Source: Alteromonas sp. KUL49
GTDB taxonomy: Bacteria; Pseudomonadota; Gammaproteobacteria; Enterobacterales; Alteromonadaceae
DNA length: 64,000 bases
NCBI RefSeq assembly: GCF_006538345.1
Contig: NZ_BJKL01000002.1
Location: 124,001-188,000, forward strand
Reading direction: 5' to 3'
Shown here: piece by piece, positions 57,563 to 64,000 of the stretch
How positions within the stretch are numbered: the stretch's first letter is position 1
How the letters are laid out: every line of letters begins with the position of its first letter
Notes under the pieces: generated by a model
The model's database searches: none
Told to the model about the DNA's origin: nothing
The model's input: the letters and a program-made list of their open reading frames with translations, nothing else
Position numbers and translations under genes: made by a program

Positions 57563-59026
57563 ATGTTCGAACTAAATGACTCAGCACTGTTAAAAACCAA
57601 GTTGTTTATCAATGGTGAATGGGTTGAGAGCGACTCTGGTGAGTCATTTCCAGTGCACTCGCCAGCCACTAATCAGATTCTAGCGACTGTAGCCAACGCA
57701 GGTAAAAGTGAGACCCGTTATGCCATTAACTGTGCAAACAATGCTATGCAACTGTGGCAACAAACAACGGCTAAACATCGGGCAAATCTGCTAAAAAAAT
57801 GGTTTGATCTCGTCACCGAGCACACTGAGGATTTGTCGAAAATTCTTACGCTCGAACAGGGTAAACCTATTCTAGAGGCACGCGCCGAAGTTACTTACGG
57901 AGCAGCGTACATAGAATGGTTTGCAGAAGAAGCAAAGCGTATGTACGGGGATGTCATTCCAAGTAACCACCCCAACCAGCGCACATTAACACTCAAACAG
58001 CCCGTTGGCGTCGTTGCCGCCATCACCCCGTGGAACTTTCCTATTGCAATGATTACCCGAAAAGTCGCTCCGGCGTTAGCCGCGGGTTGTGCTGTGGTTA
58101 TAAAACCAGCAGAAGCAACACCGCTTTGTGCATTAGCTCTGGCGGAACTCGCTTCCAGAGCGGGACTGCCCAAAGGGCTCCTATCGGTAGTTGTTGGCAC
58201 AAATGCCGCTGAAATTGGTCAAGAACTCAGTACAAATAGCATAGTTAAAAAACTTTCTTTTACTGGCTCAACGCCGGTGGGTAAGCTGTTACTCAAAGCC
58301 ACTGCGGATACCGTAAAAAAAGTGTCGATGGAGCTTGGTGGAAACGCACCTTTTATCGTATTTGAAGACACCGATATCGAGCTTGCGGTAGAAGCGGCAA
58401 TGGCCTCAAAATTCCGAAATGCTGGGCAAACTTGCGTGTGTGCAAACCGCTTTATCGTGCACTCATCAATAGCTCAAGAATTTACAGAACAACTCGTTGC
58501 AAAAGTAAAAGGCTTAAAGATAGGTAATGGTATTGAACAAGACGTTACCATTGGGCCACTTATCAATAAAAACGCCGTGAACAACATGCAAGTGTTAGTC
58601 GACGATGCACTAGCTGCAAATGCCACACTAGAGATTGGCGGTACCCCACTTGAACAGGAAGGTAACTATTATCCACCTACAGTATTAAGTAGTGTCACTC
58701 CTGAGATGCGGGTGTTCAAAGAGGAGATATTTGGCCCCATCGCACCAATTTTGACATTTGATACCGAAGAACAAGCAATTTCTCTTGCCAATGCCACCGA
58801 TGCCGGCCTGGCATCCTACATTTTTACACAGTGCCAACGCAAAATTTGGCGAGTTAGCGAAAAGCTCGAAAACGGTATTGTTGGCGTTAACGAAGGAATC
58901 ATTTCTTCGGAAGTGGCACCATTTGGTGGTGTAAAAACATCGGGGTTAGGAAGAGAAGGCTCTAAGTATGGACTAGACGATTACACCGAAATTAAATACA
59001 TCTGCATAGGAAATATCGAAGAATAA
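57563..59026 (+). CDS. gabD: NAD(P)-dependent succinate-semialdehyde dehydrogenase
   Basis: This 487-residue aldehyde dehydrogenase is closest in pattern to GabD. It has the PWNFPIAMITRK cofactor segment, FTGSTPVGKLL, catalytic Glu in MELGGNAPF (about residue 256) and catalytic Cys in GQTCVCANR (about 289). It predicts oxidation of succinate semialdehyde to succinate. AACGGAG lies before the ATG. Specificity within the family is inferred; related semialdehydes remain possible. Confidence 0.88.
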   Translation: MFELNDSALLKTKLFINGEWVESDSGESFPVHSPATNQILATVANAGKSETRYAINCANNAMQLWQQTTAKHRANLLKKWFDLVTEHTEDLSKILTLEQGKPILEARAEVTYGAAYIEWFAEEAKRMYGDVIPSNHPNQRTLTLKQPVGVVAAITPWNFPIAMITRKVAPALAAGCAVVIKPAEATPLCALALAELASRAGLPKGLLSVVVGTNAAEIGQELSTNSIVKKLSFTGSTPVGKLLLKATADTVKKVSMELGGNAPFIVFEDTDIELAVEAAMASKFRNAGQTCVCANRFIVHSSIAQEFTEQLVAKVKGLKIGNGIEQDVTIGPLINKNAVNNMQVLVDDALAANATLEIGGTPLEQEGNYYPPTVLSSVTPEMRVFKEEIFGPIAPILTFDTEEQAISLANATDAGLASYIFTQCQRKIWRVSEKLENGIVGVNEGIISSEVAPFGGVKTSGLGREGSKYGLDDYTEIKYICIGNIEE

Positions 59027-59121
59027 CACATTGATATTGAGTGCAATGATGAATGCCGATACAGTGAGATATTCGCTCATAAGGATAGCGAATGCCTCAC
59101 TAATGCTGTAAAGGAGTATGT

Positions 59122-60078
59122 ATGTCTCGACGGTTACCCCCACTCAATACATTATGGGTATTTTTGGCTGCTTCTAGACTACTTAGCTTTACAAAAGCGG
59201 CTGATGAGCTCTGTATTACTCGCTCTGCGGTGAGCCGCCAGATCAAAAACCTTGAAGACTATTTCGGTTTTCAGCTATTCGAGCGCCATAAGGTTGGCTT
59301 AGAACTCACCGAGCAAGGTATTATTTACGCGAATGCTATTTCAACGATATTCGCAGACCTTAAAATAGCTACCAATGAACTTCATCACGGCACCCAAGAG
59401 CTCAAGCTATCACTGGGGATATCCGCGACTTTTAATTCAACATGGCTAATGAGTAGGTTATGTGATTTAGAACAACGTCACCCTGAGCTCAGCCTCTCAT
59501 TTTTCACCAATATTTACGACACAGGGAACGAATCAGTCGACTTTTCTGGCGACCAGATGGACGCTGCTATTAGGTTGGGTAAAGGAAAGTGGGCCGATTG
59601 TCACAGCGACAAGCTCATCGATATTTATGTACAACCCGTATGTTCACCGAGTCTACTCGACGAGCATTTTCAACAATCGGACGTTACATCATTAGCGCAT
59701 TTCAATTGGCTTCACTACGGTCACTTATCCGATTTATGGCATCAGTGGCTAGCAGGAACAGACGCTCCTGACTTGCAAACAATCAAGAGAAATATCGTTT
59801 TCGATAACGTTTCTGTGGCAACCCAAGCAGCGGTAGATGGTCTTGGCATCATTCCCATGTACAGGCCACTAGCAGACCCTCTTATCAAGGAAGGTAAGTT
59901 AGTTGTCGCACACGACTATATGATGCGAAAAAAAGAATCTTATTATTTCGTCTGCTCAGAGAGCTATCAAAATGATTCAGCCGTCTGTGTATTTAGAGAT
60001 TGGATTGTAGATGCTGCGCAAAAAGCGCAGCATAAGTGGAATCAAGACGTACTAGACAAGACACCTAGTGAAGCTTGA
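59122..60078 (+). CDS. LysR-family regulator of the C4 cluster
   Basis: This 318-residue GcvA-like LysR protein has its helix-turn-helix at about residues 20-45 (FTKAADELCITRSAVSRQIKNLEDYFGFQLFERH) followed by an effector domain. The ATG has AAGGAG at ideal distance. It lies 95 bases after gabD on the same strand and is the best candidate to control the preceding five genes. Its end overlaps the convergent ndh gene by 14 bases. Confidence 0.9.
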   Translation: MSRRLPPLNTLWVFLAASRLLSFTKAADELCITRSAVSRQIKNLEDYFGFQLFERHKVGLELTEQGIIYANAISTIFADLKIATNELHHGTQELKLSLGISATFNSTWLMSRLCDLEQRHPELSLSFFTNIYDTGNESVDFSGDQMDAAIRLGKGKWADCHSDKLIDIYVQPVCSPSLLDEHFQQSDVTSLAHFNWLHYGHLSDLWHQWLAGTDAPDLQTIKRNIVFDNVSVATQAAVDGLGIIPMYRPLADPLIKEGKLVVAHDYMMRKKESYYFVCSESYQNDSAVCVFRDWIVDAAQKAQHKWNQDVLDKTPSEA

Positions 60079-61357
60079 ACTTTGGCCCTAACAAACTCCC
60101 TACTTTACGACTTAGCAAAGTAAGCGCGCCTTTTAAGCGTCCATGCACCGCAAGCAAGTGGAAAGAGTACAAAGAAACGTAAACCAGCTTTGCTAACCGT
60201 CCCTCAATAAACATATTGTTGTTAGACAGTTTTCCCATCAGGCTCCCCACTGTACTGTACTTACTAAAGTGCACTAGTGACCCATAATCAGTGTAAGAAA
60301 AGGGTTGAGGTCCTGCGTCTTTATGTCTGTTAATTATGTTTTTCGCCACTCGCTCTGCCATTTGGTGAGCCGACTGAGCGCGAGGAGGTACCCACTTGCC
60401 ATTTTCCTGCATCATTCCACAGCTATCACCAATCACATAGATATTTTCATGTTGGGGGGTTTGTAGAAATCCGTTGACGACAATTTGGCCTATTCGATTA
60501 TGCTCAACTCCGGGGATTGCTTGAACGAACTCAGGGGCTTTAACACCAGCAGCCCACACCATGAGATCAGCTTCAATCAAATTTCCTTCAGCAGTAACAA
60601 ATCCCTGCTCAGTCGCCTCCGCAACACGGGTATCTTCTTTGACATTGACGTTGATCTTGTACAAAGCGGCTCTTGCTGCGTTTGAAATCCGCTCTGGTAG
60701 CGCTGGAAGAATCCGAGGACCTGCCTCAATGATTGTAATACTCAATCGATCAGCCGACATATTCGGCATACCATAAGACTTCGCAAGATCGCCAATATAG
60801 TGGAGTTGCGCCGCAAGCTCTGTACCTGTCGCACCGCCACCCACAATGCCAATGGAAAGCTTTTTGTCAAAGTCCTTTTGATAATCCTTCTTCAGCAATT
60901 GATTGAGTAGTGCCGTATGAAAACGCTCTGCCTGCTTTAACGAGTCGAGAAAGAACGCATGTTCAGCAACCCCTGGGGTGCCAAAATCGTTACTCACACT
61001 ACCCGCCGCGACAACAAGTGTGTCGTAGCTCAATGATCTGGCAGGCAAAATTTCACTGCCGTCGTCATCCAACATAGGATCTAGGTATAAACAGTTCAGT
61101 TCGGGATCAACTTTACTCACATTACCCAGTTGAAACTCATAACCATAACGACTGGCATGAATACCATATTCAACGCCGTCTGACTGTTTGTCGATAACCC
61201 CTGCCGCAACTTCGTGCAACAAAGGCTTCCAAACATGAGTTCGGCTTCTGTCTACTAAAGTAATGTGCGCCTTACCGCGCTTGCCTAAGGCTCGAGATAA
61301 CCTCGTTACCAACTCTAGACCACCAGCACCCCCACCAATAACGATGATTTTTTCCAT
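60065..61357 (-). CDS. ndh: Type II NADH:quinone oxidoreductase (NDH-2)
   Basis: This 430-residue FAD enzyme transfers electrons from NADH to quinone without ion pumping. FAD motif GGGAGGLELVTRL (about 8-20), NADH motif GIVGGGATGTELA (about 169-181) and YVIGDS are visible. The quinone-site region PPRAQSAHQMAERVAKNI and an amphipathic C-terminal membrane-binding part are also seen. Length matches E. coli Ndh (434). It overlaps the end of the convergent LysR gene. Confidence 0.92.
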   Translation of the reverse strand: MEKIIVIGGGAGGLELVTRLSRALGKRGKAHITLVDRSRTHVWKPLLHEVAAGVIDKQSDGVEYGIHASRYGYEFQLGNVSKVDPELNCLYLDPMLDDDGSEILPARSLSYDTLVVAAGSVSNDFGTPGVAEHAFFLDSLKQAERFHTALLNQLLKKDYQKDFDKKLSIGIVGGGATGTELAAQLHYIGDLAKSYGMPNMSADRLSITIIEAGPRILPALPERISNAARAALYKINVNVKEDTRVAEATEQGFVTAEGNLIEADLMVWAAGVKAPEFVQAIPGVEHNRIGQIVVNGFLQTPQHENIYVIGDSCGMMQENGKWVPPRAQSAHQMAERVAKNIINRHKDAGPQPFSYTDYGSLVHFSKYSTVGSLMGKLSNNNMFIEGRLAKLVYVSLYSFHLLAVHGRLKGALTLLSRKVGSLLGPKFKLH

Positions 61358-61562
61358 AGTATTACCTGATTTTTAATAAAGAAAAGGGGGGCGAACAAAC
61401 GCTGGAAAACGGATGCGAAAGAAGAGAAATGTATGGGGTACCAGATCCGTTGTGTCATGATAATCCAGGAGGGTCGCAATACCTGTAGTCTGCCAAAATG
61501 GCGTCAAATTGTCTACAATGACAACATGCAATTAGGGGGGATAAATTATCTAAACTCACCAA
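61358..61562. other. Intergenic region upstream of ndh
   Basis: It contains the ndh promoter region and the 3' side of the small minus-strand gene. I see no gene or clear terminator in it. Confidence 0.3.
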
Positions 61563-61742
61563 CTATGCAAGGAAAAGCATTACACGAACGTTAACACTTT
61601 CGGAGGAATCTTGGGCTTCTGTGGCGATATCTTCAGAAGAATACCCAGCATTGATAAGGATCTGCTTGGCAACTTCTTTGGCAGGTAATGTTTGGTCAGG
61701 ATCGCGCAAAACGCGAATGGCCTCGACAAGATATTCGTTCAT
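61563..61742 (-). CDS. Small cytoplasmic protein (59 aa), unknown
   Basis: The product has 59 residues from the ATG at 61742, which has a strong GAGG/GGAGG ribosome site directly upstream; the longer frame lacks one. The sequence MNEYLVEAIRVLRDPDQ-TLPAKEVAKQILINAGYSSEDI looks like a compact helical domain and is not low-complexity. I do not recognise a characterised family. It lies 205 bases upstream of ndh on the same strand. Confidence 0.65.
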   Translation of the reverse strand: MNEYLVEAIRVLRDPDQTLPAKEVAKQILINAGYSSEDIATEAQDSSESVNVRVMLFLA

Positions 61743-61961
61743 ACCTCCCCCTCTTGCATGTAGTTCAAAGTGCAATAGCCAATACGACCTTGGTGGTAAA
61801 GAGACCAACTTTTTGTAAAAAAAATATTGGCACCAAGTGCTCAACGAGTAATGCCAAAGTACGACATAAAACTGTCTTTTACTCGCTGTACACTCTTGTT
61901 CTTCTCAGAATGTTGCTAATTTCACAGACATTAAGAACATAAATAATCAAGGAAGTCATTG

Positions 61962-62939
61962 ATGCGTAGACACTTTGTAAAGCTGTTGTTTTGCCTCTTC
62001 TCTCTTATCAGCCAATCCGCAATGAGCTTTGATATCATTGCCCATCGCGGCGCGTCGGGGTATTTACCTGAACACACTCTTGAGGCAGCAAGCCTTGCCT
62101 ATGGGCAATCACCAGACTATATCGAACAGGATGTTGTAATAACTAAAGACGGTGTTCCTATTGTGTTGCACGATATCCACTTAGACACCGTTACAAATGT
62201 GGCAGACCTCTACCCATCGAAAGCGCGTTCAGATAAGCGATTTTACGCGTTAGATTTTACCCTTGCAGAACTGCAAACCCTTACTGTTATTGAACGCAAA
62301 AATAGTAAGGGTGATAATGTATTTCCCCACCGATACCAAGGCACGACGGCTCAATTCAAAATCGCAACTCTTGCGGAGCACTTTGAACTCATCACAGAAC
62401 TTAACCGTGTTTACGGTCAGGAAATTGGTGTTTATCCTGAAATAAAATCACCTGCATGGCACTTAGCGCAAGGTGTAGACGCCAGTCAAATTGTCATTGA
62501 TACGTTGACTGCGTTTAACTTGCATTCTGCATCAGCAAAAAGTTACTTACAGTGCTTTGATTACAACGAACTCAAACGTATACGCAATGATCTGGACTAC
62601 GATGGCAAACTTGTGATGCTTATCGGAGAAAATAGCTGGGGCGAGTCAAATACTGATTATGATTGGCTTCGCACACCAGAAGGCCTCGGGGCACTCGCCA
62701 ACGTTGTAAATGGTGTAGGACCATGGATAGGGCAACTACTCGATTCAGATGCCCTAGCCCGAGGAGAGCTTATACCTGCGCCTTGGGTCAAACTGGTTCA
62801 TGAGCATAAATTGACTATACATCCGTATACCTATAGAACCGATGCACTCCCAGCTGGTTTCACCCAAACTACCTTACTCGATACCTTAAGCGGTGTAGTT
62901 AAGGCCGATGGCGTATTTACCGACCAAGTCCCCCCGTAA
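61962..62939 (+). CDS. glpQ: Glycerophosphodiester phosphodiesterase, periplasmic
   Basis: The product has 325 residues from the ATG at 61962 with AAGGAAG upstream; a TTG one codon earlier is unlikely. A signal peptide (about 1-23, cleavage after AMS) is followed by the GDPD barrel with FDIIAHRGASGYLPEHT (catalytic His and Arg/Glu). EQDVVITKDGVPIVLHD and the metal-binding PEIKSP are present. It releases glycerol-3-phosphate from glycerophosphodiesters. No transporter gene is adjacent. Confidence 0.93.
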   Translation: MRRHFVKLLFCLFSLISQSAMSFDIIAHRGASGYLPEHTLEAASLAYGQSPDYIEQDVVITKDGVPIVLHDIHLDTVTNVADLYPSKARSDKRFYALDFTLAELQTLTVIERKNSKGDNVFPHRYQGTTAQFKIATLAEHFELITELNRVYGQEIGVYPEIKSPAWHLAQGVDASQIVIDTLTAFNLHSASAKSYLQCFDYNELKRIRNDLDYDGKLVMLIGENSWGESNTDYDWLRTPEGLGALANVVNGVGPWIGQLLDSDALARGELIPAPWVKLVHEHKLTIHPYTYRTDALPAGFTQTTLLDTLSGVVKADGVFTDQVPP

Positions 62940-62978
62940 AAGCCTGGAGAGCATCGAAAGGCCAATAACTAAGTTAGG

Positions 62979-63845
62979 TTAGGTTTTCGACAACCTAACC
63001 ACTACTCTGCGGTTCAGTGAACGATTTTCTCGGGTATCGTTGGGTGCGCTATGACGACGCTCGCCATGCCCAGTAATTTGAATGCGATCTTCAGGCACAC
63101 CCATGGTCATCAGATAGGTTTTTACTTCATTGGCTCTCTGAATAGATAATTGTTCATTGTTCCAACGTCCACCGTAGCTATCGGTGTATCCATCAAGAAG
63201 CACCAAATCTAGTTCACTGTCTTCTTTGAGGTACTCACCAATCATAGTTAACCGCTTTTGAGCGTAATCTGTGAGTGATGTGGAATTATTTTTGTAAGAA
63301 AGTACGGTGTAGGCGATATCTTCAAAAGCAAATGGAAGCAAGTTTGAAACGCAAGCGACGAAATCTCGATACACAGGCAAAAAGTTACTCGCATTGAGCG
63401 CCACGCTGACTTTGTCGTATTTATTGTACCAATCTTGGTATTGGATCGTCGGCCAGAAACCTTTTTCCAGCTCGGTAAGCATAGTCCACGCGGCGTCTTG
63501 TGGAAGGTCGCCATTATATTGTTTACGGATAGTCATATCGGCGATCGTACGTGGAGCAATACCCGGCATCCAGGTGGGCGGGACTGAATATACCGCCGCC
63601 ACATCAAATCTATTAGGCAAAGACATCATGTCTAGCTCAAATTCCATATTCAATTGTTTAGCGGCAAAACTAGTAAACATAGCCTCGCCATACCCGGGTA
63701 GTCCGTGGCTCAATGTGCACTGCAACCGAGACTGTTGAGAAACCTCCCAGTTAGATGTTTCAACCGTCGCCGAGTATTGACGCATCGCCCCATTGGCATT
63801 AGCAGCCAGGCAAGACATGATGATTAGCAGCAGAATATGTTTCAC
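62979..63845 (-). CDS. motY: Sodium-type flagellar motor protein MotY
   Basis: The product has 288 residues from the GTG at 63845. This start has AGGTG upstream and places a signal peptide (about 1-19, ending ANANGA) at the N-terminus; frames reaching further lack a usual start. The N-terminal MotY domain (MRQYSATVETSNWEVSQQSRLQCTLSHGLPGYGEA) is followed by an OmpA-like peptidoglycan-binding domain (LDLVLLDGYTDSYGG...NRSLNRRVVVRL). MotY forms the T-ring that anchors sodium-driven stators of polar flagella. A sigma-28 promoter precedes it. Confidence 0.93.
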   Translation of the reverse strand: MKHILLLIIMSCLAANANGAMRQYSATVETSNWEVSQQSRLQCTLSHGLPGYGEAMFTSFAAKQLNMEFELDMMSLPNRFDVAAVYSVPPTWMPGIAPRTIADMTIRKQYNGDLPQDAAWTMLTELEKGFWPTIQYQDWYNKYDKVSVALNASNFLPVYRDFVACVSNLLPFAFEDIAYTVLSYKNNSTSLTDYAQKRLTMIGEYLKEDSELDLVLLDGYTDSYGGRWNNEQLSIQRANEVKTYLMTMGVPEDRIQITGHGERRHSAPNDTRENRSLNRRVVVRLSKT

Positions 63846-63916
63846 AAAAACACCTACACGTGAGTTAAACGACAATGACCTATCACAGCGAGACAATCAT
63901 GCCTGTTATAGTGCTT

Positions 63917-63943
63917 GTATCGTCATTAGTGTAAAAAAGTTTA
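63917..63943 (-). promoter_or_regulatory. Sigma-28 (FliA) promoter of motY
   Basis: On the minus strand TAAACTTT-N11-GACGATAC matches the flagellar consensus TAAAGTTT-N11-GCCGATAA at 13 of 16 positions with exact spacing. It lies about 70 bases before the motY start, which supports both the promoter and the motility assignment. Confidence 0.75.
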
Positions 63944-63955
63944 GGTCAATATGCC

Positions 63956-64000
63956 ATGTATTCGTATAATGCCAAGCTAACTTACCGCGAAGAACAATCA
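63956..64000 (+). other. Possible 5' end of a gene cut by the window edge
   Basis: An ATG at 63956 opens a frame to the window end (MYSYNAKLTYREEQS). I do not recognise it. TATAAT at 63965-63970 lies inside the same bases, so this may instead be the promoter of a gene further right. Confidence 0.25.

Noticed and set aside
1..64000. Mobile elements, prophage or CRISPR
   Set aside because: No transposase, integrase, phage gene, cas gene or regularly spaced repeat was seen; the only long exact repeat is the tRNA-Asn pair.

Overview
The window looks like chromosomal DNA of a marine gammaproteobacterium of the Alteromonadales (Alteromonas/Glaciecola/Aestuariibacter-like). This is inferred from gene content: a complete rnf electron-transport operon, fadIJ, a MotY component of a sodium-type polar flagellar motor, a large TonB-dependent receptor, PutP behind an ECF sigma/DUF3379 pair, and moderate GC with dense, mostly co-directional operons. 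I see no insertion sequence, prophage, integrase or CRISPR array.

Layout. 1-3.9 kb: the 3' part of a propeller/PAS/GGDEF/EAL signalling protein. 4.0-4.5 kb: a small secreted peptide gene behind a near-consensus sigma-54 promoter, convergent with a small membrane protein. 4.7-8.1 kb (minus): fadIJ with a FadR-type operator. 8.5-15.7 kb: a six-gene MoxR/DUF58/DUF4381/VWA/VWA-TPR/BatD operon. 15.8-18.7 kb: ECF sigma factor, DUF3379 protein, putP. 18.9-24.1 kb: an HD-GYP response regulator coupled to a BvgS-like hybrid kinase with three periplasmic binding domains. 24.3-29.7 kb: sulfate activation operon cysD-cysC-cysQ-cysN plus an SLC13 permease. 29.9-38.1 kb: YIP1 protein, DUF3025 protein, M28 peptidase, VOC protein, asnB, a solute-binding protein, queE and queC. 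38.1-42.6 kb (minus): LysR regulator, uvrB, MATE transporter.

42.6-43.6 kb is a roughly 1-kb gene-free, AT-rich region with a near-ideal LexA box, a DnaA-box inverted repeat and a GATC cluster. It is followed by two identical tRNA-Asn genes. 44.0-50.6 kb: rnfABCDGE followed, at the classical nth position, by an endonuclease III homologue. That homologue lacks the usual Fe-S cysteines, and its start codon lies in a different frame, joined to the body exactly at an A AAA AAG slippery heptamer. 51.2-60.1 kb: esterase, TonB receptor, iron alcohol dehydrogenase, MFS transporter, succinate-semialdehyde dehydrogenase and LysR regulator. Together these read as an uptake-and-oxidation pathway ending at succinate, plausibly for 4-hydroxybutyrate esters or a related C4 compound. 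60.1-63.9 kb: type II NADH dehydrogenase, a small protein, a GlpQ-type phosphodiesterase and motY with a sigma-28 promoter.

The observations most worth following up are the frameshifted nth-like gene, the orphan SOS box, the sigma-54-driven secreted peptide and the C4 utilisation cluster.
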